Assembly: GCF_015142735.1 (NCBI RefSeq)
Contig: NZ_JACSPN010000012.1
Location: 1 to 64,000, forward strand
Reading direction: 5' to 3'
Origin: Oerskovia douganii
GTDB lineage: Bacteria; Actinomycetota; Actinomycetes; Actinomycetales; Cellulomonadaceae
DNA length: 64,000 bases
Within the stretch, counting starts at the first letter, position 1. Each line of letters begins with the position of its first letter. A program made the position numbers and the translations under genes. Shown here piece after piece: positions 1 through 8,713 of the stretch. The notes below the pieces were generated by a model, which was not told where the DNA came from, did no database searches, and was given only the letters and a program-made list of their open reading frames with translations.

Positions 1-208
1 TCAGAGCCGGGTTCCTAGACAGCTCCCACTCGACACGGAGGTCTCTCTTCACGTCAACAACGGTCCTGGTCAGTACATCTAGGCGCGGGAACCACCGTCC
101 TGACGGGCTCACGAGCTCCGTCCGCCCCTTCCACCTGTCCGGACGCGTCGCATCGCCGTCGCGTCCTCATGTCCCGTGCCCGACGGGCAGACCAGAGAGT
201 GATGTCCC

Positions 209-2309
209 ATGAGCACCGACGTGACGAGCCTGCGGCGAGTCGACGAGCCGCCGTCGCAGACGGTCTCGACCGCCGGCACCCAACGCGCGGACATCCAGGG
301 CTTGCGGGCGATCGCCGTCGCGGCCGTCCTGCTCTACCACCTCTGGCCTCACCGGTTGACCGGTGGGTTCGTCGGCGTCGACGTCTTCTTCGTGATCTCG
401 GGCTTCCTCATCACCTCGCACCTGCTGTGTCGCCCTGTGCGGTCCGTCAAGGACCTCCTGGGGTTCTGGGCGCGCCGGGTGCGTCGGCTGATCCCGGCAG
501 CGAGCGTCGTCCTGCTCGCGTCTCTCGTCGCCACGGTCGTCTGGCTTCCCGCGACCGTGCACACGACGGTCGCGCGCGAGGTCCTCGCCTCCACGTTCTA
601 CCTGGAGAACTGGGTGCTCGCGTGGTCGTCGACGGACTATCTCGCCGCGGAGGGAGATGGCCTCACCGGTGCAGCACTACTGGTCCCTGTCCGTGGAGGA
701 GCAGTTCTACATCCTGTGGCCGATCCTGCTGGGGGCCGGCGCCTGGTTCGTCGCCAGGCGCCGGTCCAGCCTCCGGTGGTTCCCGCTGGCGGTCGTCGGG
801 ACCGTGGTGCTGGCGTCGTTCGCCTGGTCGGTCCACCTGACGGGCACGAACCCGCCCGCCGCGTACTTCGTCTCCACGACGCGCTTCTGGGAGCTCGGCA
901 TCGGAGCGGTGCTCGCCGCGTTCGTCGCCTGGCGGCCGCTACGGCTCCACCCCACGGCTCGGGTGGTCCTGGCGTGGTCGGGGCTGGGGATGATCGCCGT
1001 GGCCGTCTGGTCCTTCTCCGCCTCGACGCCCTTCCCCGGTGCTGCCGCCGCCCTCCCGACGCTCGGTACCGCGATGGTCATCGCCGCGGCTCCCGACGAC
1101 CTCCGGTACGGCCCGGGGCGCGGCCTCGCCCACCGCTGGGTGCAGTGGCTCGGTGGGGTCTCCTACTCGCTCTACCTGTGGCACTGGCCGCTGATCGTCG
1201 TCGCGCCGTTCGTGCTGGGACACCCGTCGACCTGGTCGGAGAAGGTGGTCCTCGTGCTGGTGGCTCTGCTGCTGGCAGAGCTGTCGAAGCGGTGGGTCGA
1301 GGACCCGCTGCGCGACGACCCCTGGATCAAGGGGCGCCTGCGCAGGACCTTCGCGCTGCTCGTGGTGTCGGCCCTGGTGGTCGGAGGCGCCGCGGTAGCG
1401 CTCCACGTCAAGACCGTGGCCGACGCACGGTCGGCGGCCGCGGCGGCGCAGGCCGCGGCGGAGCGCGCCCAGCAGTGCCTGGGCGCAGGTGCCGCACGAG
1501 ACAGGACGTGCGAGCTCGAGGGGGAGGAGCTGGTCACCTCGCCCACGTTCGCCAAGACCGACAAGCCGATCGTCTACGCCGACGGGTGCTGGAACAGCCC
1601 GCCCTTCGAGCTGCACAGGACCTGCACCTACGGGAGCTCGGCGCCGTCCGCACGCGTGGCGGTCGTCGGCAACTCGCACGCTGGACACTGGGTCCCGGCG
1701 ATGCTCCCTGCCGTCGAGGAGAACGGGTGGCAGCTCACGACCTACCTGCAGTCAAGCTGCTACACGGTCGACGTACCGGTCGTCTTCGACGACCAGCGGG
1801 CGACCGACGGGTGCCTCGAGACGAACCGGTGGGCGGTCGACGAGGTGTCCGACGGCACGTTCGACCTCGTCGTGATGTCCGACCGGACGTACGCCGAGCT
1901 GGTCGGGGTGCCCGCCGACCAGAAGGGCGACGTCGCTCGCGCCTCGTACGCGACGGTGCTGGGCCGGATCACGGCTTCAGGCACCCCTGTCCTGGTGGTC
2001 CGCGACACCCCGGTGGCCAAGGTGGACGTCCCGACGTGCCTCGAGACGGCCGAGGGCGACACGAGCGCGTGCGGCATGGACCTCGCCGACGGGATCGAAC
2101 GTGACCCGCTGGCCGAGGCAGGTGCCGCCGACGCCTCCGGCCTCGTCAGCGTCCTCGACGTCAACGACCTCGTCTGCCCCGACGGCTACTGCGCGCCGGT
2201 GCTCGGAGGGGTCGTCACCTTCTTCGACCACGGGCACCTGTCGGCGACCTTTGCCGCGACGCTCGAGCCCGAGGTCACGGCCGCCATGGAGCAACGCATC
2301 GCGGGATGA
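209..2309 (+). pseudogene. OafA/YrhL-type acyltransferase with C-terminal SGNH domain, apparent 1-nt frameshift
   Basis: A membrane O-acyltransferase of the acyltransferase-3 plus SGNH type, which acylates cell-envelope sugars. The first part (209 to about 660) has the family start (RADIQGLRAIAV, GGFVGVDVFFVISGF). From about 657 the protein continues one frame over (SPVQHYWSLSVEEQFY) through further membrane segments, a periplasmic domain with GNSHAGHW, and a terminal DHGHLS motif that supplies the Asp/His pair. Dropping one G from the GATGG at 657-660 joins the halves into about 699 residues with no loss, matching a full-length family member. It is therefore either a recent pseudogene or a sequencing error. 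The usual GDSH block I reads GNSH here. The cluster context (TagF-like genes, an acetyltransferase) suggests decoration of a wall glycopolymer. Confidence 0.85.
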
Positions 2310-2325
2310 TCGACGAGGGGCCCGC

Positions 2326-3111
2326 TCAGCGTCCGGTGCCGCCGAGCATCCTCGTCGCCCGCGCGCGCACCCGCCCGGCGAGGGACCTCTTGATGATCCG
2401 CGGCGCGGCGTCCCCCTCGTCCTCCGTGAGGTCCCAGTAGGCAGACTTGGTGACGGTCGACGCGTCGGGCTTGTAGTACGGCTTGACGAACCCGAGGTGG
2501 GGCCGTTCCCAGGCGATGTCGCGTCGCAGGACGCGGGCGGGGGTCCCGGCCGCGATGACGTTGTTGGGGATGCGTCCCTTGACCAGCGAACGGAAGCCGA
2601 TCACCGACCCGCGGCCGATGTCGGCACCGCCCAGCGCCACGGCCTCGCGCCCCATCCAGACGTGGTCGCCGACCGTGATGTCCCGGGCAGGGTTGACGCG
2701 GAGCCCCGTGCGGATGTCGAAGATGGGGTGCCCGTCGTCGCCGCGCAGCTGGTTGCCGCTCGCGAACATCACGTCGTTCCCCACCGCCACCGTGGTCCCC
2801 TCGACCGCGGAGATCAGCACGGTCGTCGTCGTCGTGACCCCGTCGCCGATCCGCACCGTGGAGTCCTCCGCGATCCGGACGTTGTAGTCGGTCCAGCTCT
2901 GCCGGGGGTTGGCCCCCAGGTAGAACGTGCCGTTGTTGGCATCGAAGGTGAGCTGCAGCCTGCTGACCATCGCACCGGGAGCCACGACCACACGGTTGTT
3001 CTTGCCCCGGATGACGATCTTGACTGTTCCGTGCTGGCCGGAACCCGAGGACTCGACACGGTTTCCTGCCTCGTCCTCGTAGGGTTCCAGGGAGGTGAGG
3101 GTGATCGGCAT
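2326..3111 (-). CDS. left-handed beta-helix (hexapeptide repeat) acyltransferase
   Basis: 261 residues. The centre carries hexapeptide-like turns typical of maltose/galactoside-type O-acetyltransferases: VRIGDGVTTTTTVLIS, ITVGDHVWMGREAVALGGA, DIGRGSVIGFRSLVKG, and the family's closing motif IPNNVIAAGTPARVLRRD. It would transfer an acetyl group from acetyl-CoA in the cytoplasm to a sugar or polyol intermediate; the acceptor is unknown. The ATG sits 7 nt after a TAGACT -10-like hexamer and has no Shine-Dalgarno, so the mRNA may be leaderless. It is divergent from the TagF-like genes and its stop lies 16 nt from the convergent acyltransferase, which suggests a role in the same wall polymer. Confidence 0.85.
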   Translation of the reverse strand: MPITLTSLEPYEDEAGNRVESSGSGQHGTVKIVIRGKNNRVVVAPGAMVSRLQLTFDANNGTFYLGANPRQSWTDYNVRIAEDSTVRIGDGVTTTTTVLISAVEGTTVAVGNDVMFASGNQLRGDDGHPIFDIRTGLRVNPARDITVGDHVWMGREAVALGGADIGRGSVIGFRSLVKGRIPNNVIAAGTPARVLRRDIAWERPHLGFVKPYYKPDASTVTKSAYWDLTEDEGDAAPRIIKRSLAGRVRARATRMLGGTGR

Positions 3112-3118
3112 GGGTGGC

Positions 3119-3161
3119 AGTCTAGGGCCTGTCCGGAGGCCGGTCGCCGCGGCCGTAGACT
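3119..3161. promoter_or_regulatory. divergent promoter region with two TAGACT -10-like hexamers
   Basis: The 83-nt gap between the two divergent starts has TAGACT on the minus strand (3119-3124), 7 nt before the ATG of the acetyltransferase, and TAGACT on the plus strand (3156-3161), 33 nt before the ATG of the first TagF-like gene. That gene also has a GGAAG ribosome site. No clear -35 boxes are visible. Assignment as promoters is inference from spacing. Confidence 0.45.
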
Positions 3162-3194
3162 ACCGCGCAGCGCACGACCGCAACGAAGGAAGAC

Positions 3195-5837
3195 ATGGAA
3201 TCGCGAAGAGCTGCCGACCCCGCCCACCTGCTCGTCGGAGTGGTCCTGGGGGCCGACCCCGCGACCGTGGCGACGTTCCTGGCCGGTATCGAGCCGGACC
3301 TCGAGGGGCTGGGGGATCGGGCACGGGTCCTCCTCGTGAGCTCGGACGCGGAGGTCCGGGCTCTGGCCACGCGCTGGGCCGCGGCGCACGCCCCGACCGT
3401 CGAGCTCGTCGACGGGCCTGACGACCTGATCGAGGGGCGGAACGCCGTGCTCACGGCCCCGCTGCCGACGGGATGGCCGGCCGCGCAGACCTGGGTCCAC
3501 GTCCCCGACGTCCGAGACCTGCCTCTTCCCGGGGCATGGAAGCGATACCTGGAAGGAGCGACGGCCTTTCCGGAGGCAGCGGTGCTCCGCGGGGTGTCGG
3601 CCGAAGACGCCGGCTCGGAGGCTCTGCACCTCGTGGACCTGCGCCGGCAGCCCGAGCTCGCCCCGACCCTCCTGCGCGACTCGGCGGTCCGTGCCGACCT
3701 CCTGGGCTCCGCCGGGCCGCGCCTGGACGCGCGCCTCGCCGCGGGATTCGCCGACGCGCGGCTGCTGGCCGGGGCGCTGCGGGCAGCGTCGGCTCCCACC
3801 GTCGCGTGGGTGCCAGGGGCCGCCTACGTGTTCGGGGAGCGGGACGACGAGCTGACGGGCGGACGGTCGTCGTTCGCCGACCCGCGACGGTTCGTCGAGT
3901 CGCTCCGGGACGGGCACCTCGTCGTCCTGGGGGACGACGCCCCGCCGTGGGCGCAGCACATGGTGCTGTCGGACCTGCAGTGGTACTTCCGGGCCGACGA
4001 GGCGCTGAGCGGGCAGATGAACGCTGAGATGCACCATCTCTCGACCGAGTTCCACGCGTTGCTGTCCCAGGTCTGCGCCCGGCTGAGCACCGACGTCCTC
4101 GACGAGGCCCAGGTCCCGCCCGTGCGACGGGCGGCGATCGAGCACGGGCTCCGGGGAAGGACCTGGCACGAGGAGACCGCCCTGCTCGAGGCACGTGACC
4201 GACCGCGGAGACTCGTGCGCCTCGCGTACCTGTTCACGGGCGACCTCCCGGCCGAGGAGGTTCTCGTGGACGGGGCGCCCTCGCGCCCTCGATGGGCCAA
4301 GACGCGGTCCCACGCCTACGCGGGCCGCACCCTCGTCAGTGAGCGCATCCTGTGGGTGCAGCACGGGCAGGACGTGCGGCTGGAGCTCGACGGAGCCACC
4401 GTCCGGGTGGCGCGGACGCGACCGCGCGAACCGCGGCGTCGGTGGACGGCCGCAGCCGTCGCGGCGGCCTTCGCCCCGAGGAAGGAAGCGCCGAGCCTGA
4501 CGCCCGGGCAGCAGGCACGCAAGCTCGCGAGCCCGTCGTGGTGGCGCGAGAAGCTCGTGCTGATGCTGGCCGGGACAGGTGCCGTGCGCCGGCGCTTTGC
4601 CGGGGCCTGGGTCCTGCTGGACCGGGTCGAGAGCGCCAACGACAATGCCGAGCACCTGTTCGCCCACCTGCGCCGGACCAGGCCGGACCATCGGGCGTTC
4701 TTCGCCGTCGAGCGGGGGACCGCGGACTGGAAGCGTCTTCGCGCGGACCACGGCGCGCAGGTCCTCGCCTACGGCTCCCTCCGGTGGAAGCTCGTGTGCC
4801 TCAACGCGACGCACGTCCTGTCCTCGCAGGCCGGCCCGTACGTCTCGAACCCCGAGGCGCTCCGGCCCTTCGGACGGCGGTCGTGGAAGTTCGTCTTTCT
4901 CCAGCACGGGGTCATCGCGACCGACCTGTCGCGCTGGCTCAACCGGCGCACCTTCGATCTCTTCGTCACCTCGACGCCCGCGGAGTTCGCGTCGATCGCG
5001 GGGGACGGAGGGTTGTACAGGTACACGCCCCGCGAGGTGGTCCTGACGGGTCTGCCTCGGCACGACCGGCTCGTCTCGCTCGACCGGTCGGGGTCCGTCC
5101 GCCAGGACCGTCTGCTCCTGGTCCCGTCGTGGCGGGAGTACCTCCTGGTGGGCCAGGCGGACGCGACCGGACGGCGCGCGCTCCGGGAGGACTTCGAGCA
5201 GACGCACTACGCCCGCGCCTGGTGGGGGCTGCTGCGCTCCGAGGAGCTGCGCGCCTTTGCGTCCGACCACGGGCTACGGATCGCCTTCATGCCGCACCCC
5301 AACATCCAGCCCTACCTCGCCAGCCTCGACGTGCCTGACCACGTCGAGGTGCTCACCTACGCCGGCAACGACATCCAGGAGGTGCTCGTCAGCGCGCGCG
5401 TGGTCGTCACGGACTTCTCGTCCATCGTCTTCGACACCGCGCTGATCCGCAGGCCCATGGCGTACTACCAGTTCGACCAGGCCGAGGCGTTCGGGGGGAC
5501 CCACACGGTCCGCCAGGGGTACTTCGGCTATCCGGAGGACGGGTTCGGCCCGGTGGTCGAGACCGAGGAGGCACTTCTCGCCGCTCTGCGCGACATCGCC
5601 CAGGACGGGTTCGAGCTCTCCCCGCTCTACCAGGAGCGGGCCGCAGCGGCGTTCCCCGCCCCGGACGACGGGGCGTGCGAGCGCGTTCTGCACGCCGTCC
5701 ACGAGCTGGATACGCCGACGAGCGATGCCCCTGTCGCGGTCCCCCCGTCGCCGCCCAACCGACCGACCCCACGTGTTCCTGCCGTCCCCGGGACCGGGGG
5801 GCGAGAGGCCGCCGGAAGGGCCTTCGGCAGCCTCTAG
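3195..5837 (+). CDS. CDP-glycerol glycerophosphotransferase family protein (TagF-like) with degenerate N-terminal GT domain
   Basis: 880 residues. The C-terminal half is a CDP-glycerol:poly(glycerophosphate) glycerophosphotransferase domain with the family's marks in order: FVFLQHGV near 565, LVPSWREYL near 640, FMPHPNIQPYL near 698, and VVVTDFSSIVFD near 736. It polymerises teichoic-acid-like polyol phosphate at the cytoplasmic membrane face. The first 230 residues line up with the GT2 domain of the next gene, but the DDG and DPDD nucleotide/metal motifs are absent (VHVPDVRDL replaces the DPDD region), so that domain is probably not catalytic. The middle part is also paralogous to the next gene. 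The ATG has a GGAAG ribosome site. It lies 1 nt from the next start, so the two are surely one operon. Confidence 0.88.
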   Translation: MESRRAADPAHLLVGVVLGADPATVATFLAGIEPDLEGLGDRARVLLVSSDAEVRALATRWAAAHAPTVELVDGPDDLIEGRNAVLTAPLPTGWPAAQTWVHVPDVRDLPLPGAWKRYLEGATAFPEAAVLRGVSAEDAGSEALHLVDLRRQPELAPTLLRDSAVRADLLGSAGPRLDARLAAGFADARLLAGALRAASAPTVAWVPGAAYVFGERDDELTGGRSSFADPRRFVESLRDGHLVVLGDDAPPWAQHMVLSDLQWYFRADEALSGQMNAEMHHLSTEFHALLSQVCARLSTDVLDEAQVPPVRRAAIEHGLRGRTWHEETALLEARDRPRRLVRLAYLFTGDLPAEEVLVDGAPSRPRWAKTRSHAYAGRTLVSERILWVQHGQDVRLELDGATVRVARTRPREPRRRWTAAAVAAAFAPRKEAPSLTPGQQARKLASPSWWREKLVLMLAGTGAVRRRFAGAWVLLDRVESANDNAEHLFAHLRRTRPDHRAFFAVERGTADWKRLRADHGAQVLAYGSLRWKLVCLNATHVLSSQAGPYVSNPEALRPFGRRSWKFVFLQHGVIATDLSRWLNRRTFDLFVTSTPAEFASIAGDGGLYRYTPREVVLTGLPRHDRLVSLDRSGSVRQDRLLLVPSWREYLLVGQADATGRRALREDFEQTHYARAWWGLLRSEELRAFASDHGLRIAFMPHPNIQPYLASLDVPDHVEVLTYAGNDIQEVLVSARVVVTDFSSIVFDTALIRRPMAYYQFDQAEAFGGTHTVRQGYFGYPEDGFGPVVETEEALLAALRDIAQDGFELSPLYQERAAAAFPAPDDGACERVLHAVHELDTPTSDAPVAVPPSPPNRPTPRVPAVPGTGGREAAGRAFGSL

Positions 5838-5838
5838 G

Positions 5839-8565
5839 ATGTCCTCGACGTCCGATGCGAGACGCGAGTACTCGAACATGGGGAAGACCGAAGTGATGCA
5901 AGCAGTGGGGAGCGCGGTCGAGACGGACCCCGCTGGGGAGTCGCACCAGATCGACCCTGACAGATCCCTCCCGTGGCTGACCGTGGTCACGGCGGTGTAC
6001 GGAGCCGAGGACTACCTGGCCGACTTCATCCACTCCCTGGAGCAGCAGGGGGAGGACCTCGCGGGCGTCCGCGTCGTCGCCGTCGACGACGGGTCGCCCG
6101 ACTCGAGCGGCGCACTCCTCGATGCGTGGGCGGAGCGGTCGCCAGGACTCGTCCAGGTGATCCATCAGGAGAACGGGGGAGCGGCGGCGGCGCGCAACGC
6201 GGGTCTGGCCCTGGTCGAGACCCCGTGGGTGACCTTCGCCGACCCGGACGACATCCTGGAGAGCGGCTACTTCCGCTCGGTCCGCGCCTTCCTCGAGGCG
6301 AACGGTGAGGTGTCCATGGCGGTGACCAAGCTGGTCTTCCTCCACGAGGCGACCGGGCAGCTCACCGACTCGCACCCGCTCCGGTTCCGGTTCGAGCGCG
6401 GCAACCAGGTGGTGGACATCTCCCGGTTCCCCGACTACTTCCACCTGTCGGCAGCCACCGGGTTCTTCCGGCGCGAGGTGATGGAAGGCCTCGACCTCCG
6501 TTTCGACGAGCGGATCCGCCCGAACTTCGAGGACGGGCACTTCATCGTGCGCTACCTGCTCGGAGCGCGGTCGTCGGCCGTCGGGTTCGTGGCCGACGCC
6601 CGCTACAGGTACCGCAAGCGAGCCGCCGGCTCGTCCCAGATCGACACCGCGCTCACGCACCCCGAGCGCTTCACGAACGTTCTCCGGTTCGGCTACCTGG
6701 ACGCAGCGAAGCGCGCCGTCGAGGCGACGGGAGAGGTCCCGCGCTGGCTCCAGACGCTGCTCGTCTACGAGCTCCAATGGTTGCTCTCGGCCGACGAGGG
6801 GATGTTCGGGCGCAGCGCAGCCACCGTCGGGGTGGCAGACGAGTACATCGATCTCATGTTCGAGATCCGCAGGTACATCGGCACGGACGCCATCCGCTCG
6901 TACGCGATCACGCCGATGCCCCTGATCCGGCGGCTCGTGCTCGAGCGCGGGCTGGTGGCCGAGGACTGGGTCACGCCGAGGGTGACCCTCCAGACCGTCG
7001 ACACGACGGAACGCTGGGTCCGGCTGACCTATCACTTCGTGGGTCGACGGCCCACCGAGGAGATCCTCGTCTCAGGCCGGGTCGCGACGACGACCAAGGC
7101 GAAGTACCGCAGGATCGAGCACGCCGAGCGACCGATGATGTGGGAGCGCATCATATGGTTGCCCATGCGGGGGACGATCGAGATTCGGCTCGACGGGGTG
7201 GCCATGCCGCTCGTCCGGCAGGGTCAGCACCTCGTGCCGACCGTGATCCGGGCCGGGGACGTCGACAAGCTCTTCGGGAACATCCCGAGGTTCCGCAAGC
7301 CCAAGGCGGGCGTCAAGAACCCCAAGCGTTCGACCGGATGGTGGGAACGCACCTTCGGTGAGAAGGCACGAACGGCTCGCGGAGCCGCCCGGACCCAGCG
7401 GATCGCGGAGTCGAGGCTGGTCCGTCGGTTCTTCGCCGACGCCTGGGTCCTCATGGACCGTGACAGCAATGCGTCCGACAGCGCCGAGCACCTGTTCAAG
7501 CACCTGCGGGCGAAACACCGTGAGATCAACGGGTGGTTCGTGATCCGGAGGGGGACGGCGGACTGGAAGCGTCTTCGTCGCGAGGGCTACAAGCGCGTCG
7601 TGCCGTACGGGTCCTTCGCATGGAAGCTCCTCGCGCTCAACGCCACGTTCATGGTCTCGTCGCACGCCGACGCGTTCGTGTACCGCCCTCCGGAGATGAA
7701 GGACCTCGGGCCGCTCCGCTGGCGCTTCGTGTTCCTCCAGCACGGCGTGACCAAGGACGACATCTCGAGGTGGCTGCGGGGGAAGCCGATCCGTCTCCTG
7801 GTCACCACGACGACGGGCGAGCACGAGTCGTTCGTGGGCGACGGCAGCTCCTACGACCTGACGGCACGCGAGGTCGTGCGGGCCGGACTCCCGCGACACG
7901 ACCGGCTGGTGAAGCTCGGGAAGGAGTGGGACGGTCGTCGCGACACCATCCTCGTCATGCCGACGTGGCGTCACTACCTGGTCGGAGAACGCGACGTGAC
8001 GGGGGCGCGCGCGGCCGACGCCTCCTTCGGGTCGTCGGACTTCGCGACCGCGTGGCGCGCCCTGCTGACGTCGGACACGCTCCGTGAGCTCGCGGTCCGT
8101 ACCAGGACCAAGGTCGTCCTCATGCCTCACCCCAACCTCTCGCCCTATCTCGGGGCCTGGGGCCTGCCCGACTGGGTCACGGTCGGCAGCTACGAGAGCG
8201 TCGACGTCCAGGAGATGATCGCGCGGGCGAAGGTCCTCGTGACGGACTACACGTCGGTCGCTTTCGACGCCGCGGTCATCAGGCGACCGAGCGTCTACTA
8301 CCAGTTCGACAGGGACCGGGTCTTCGGAGGTGGGCACACCATGCGGGTGGGGTACTTCGACTACGCCCGCGACGGGTTCGGACCGGTGCACACGGACGCC
8401 GAGTCGGTCCTCTCCTCCGTGGAGACGATCGTCGGCGACGGCGGCAGGCCCCAGGACGAGTACCTGGCCCGGATGGAGCAGGCCCTTCCCCACCGCGGCG
8501 GCAGCAACAGCGAACGCGTCGTGAAGGCGATCGCGAAGATCGAGAAGGACATGCGCTGGGTCTGA
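5839..8565 (+). CDS. bifunctional GT2 glycosyltransferase / CDP-glycerol glycerophosphotransferase (TagF-like)
   Basis: 908 residues from the ATG at 5839; ATG 5878 is an in-frame alternative and neither has a strong ribosome site. The N-terminus is a GT-A (family 2) domain: LTVVTAVYGAEDYL near 47, VVAVDDGSPDSS near 82, FADPDDILESGYF near 132. The C-terminal glycerophosphotransferase domain has FVFLQHGVTKDD near 631, MPHPNLSPYL near 761 and LVTDYTSVAFD near 800. Fusion of a sugar transferase to a polyol-phosphate polymerase suggests a mixed sugar/polyol-phosphate wall polymer. Paralogous to the preceding gene, which has lost the GT motifs. The pair is followed by a strong terminator palindrome. 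Confidence 0.88.
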   Translation: MSSTSDARREYSNMGKTEVMQAVGSAVETDPAGESHQIDPDRSLPWLTVVTAVYGAEDYLADFIHSLEQQGEDLAGVRVVAVDDGSPDSSGALLDAWAERSPGLVQVIHQENGGAAAARNAGLALVETPWVTFADPDDILESGYFRSVRAFLEANGEVSMAVTKLVFLHEATGQLTDSHPLRFRFERGNQVVDISRFPDYFHLSAATGFFRREVMEGLDLRFDERIRPNFEDGHFIVRYLLGARSSAVGFVADARYRYRKRAAGSSQIDTALTHPERFTNVLRFGYLDAAKRAVEATGEVPRWLQTLLVYELQWLLSADEGMFGRSAATVGVADEYIDLMFEIRRYIGTDAIRSYAITPMPLIRRLVLERGLVAEDWVTPRVTLQTVDTTERWVRLTYHFVGRRPTEEILVSGRVATTTKAKYRRIEHAERPMMWERIIWLPMRGTIEIRLDGVAMPLVRQGQHLVPTVIRAGDVDKLFGNIPRFRKPKAGVKNPKRSTGWWERTFGEKARTARGAARTQRIAESRLVRRFFADAWVLMDRDSNASDSAEHLFKHLRAKHREINGWFVIRRGTADWKRLRREGYKRVVPYGSFAWKLLALNATFMVSSHADAFVYRPPEMKDLGPLRWRFVFLQHGVTKDDISRWLRGKPIRLLVTTTTGEHESFVGDGSSYDLTAREVVRAGLPRHDRLVKLGKEWDGRRDTILVMPTWRHYLVGERDVTGARAADASFGSSDFATAWRALLTSDTLRELAVRTRTKVVLMPHPNLSPYLGAWGLPDWVTVGSYESVDVQEMIARAKVLVTDYTSVAFDAAVIRRPSVYYQFDRDRVFGGGHTMRVGYFDYARDGFGPVHTDAESVLSSVETIVGDGGRPQDEYLARMEQALPHRGGSNSERVVKAIAKIEKDMRWV

Positions 8566-8571
8566 GGCGCG

Positions 8572-8621
8572 GACATGACGACGGGCCCGACTCCTGCAGG
8601 AGTCGGGCCCGTCGTCATGTC
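8572..8621. terminator. 50-bp perfect palindrome, two-way terminator
   Basis: Arms at 8572-8594 and 8599-8621 are exact complements (23 bp), and the TGCA centre is itself palindromic, so all 50 bases form one perfect palindrome. It lies just after the stop of the TagF-like operon and before the oppositely directed Ig-like gene. No T-tract is seen, as is common in high-GC actinobacteria. Confidence 0.85.
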
Positions 8622-8713
8622 GGCAGCGTCACCGGTGCGGCGAGCGGAGTCCCGGCCCGACGTGGGTGCACGTCGGGCAGGGCAGGCTCACCGCAGCGAG
8701 GTGGGCGGGCAGG

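Noticed and set aside
650-665. Programmed ribosomal frameshift in the acyltransferase
   Set aside because: No slippery heptamer, stimulatory stem or upstream Shine-Dalgarno-like pause site is evident; a plain indel or sequencing error is simpler.
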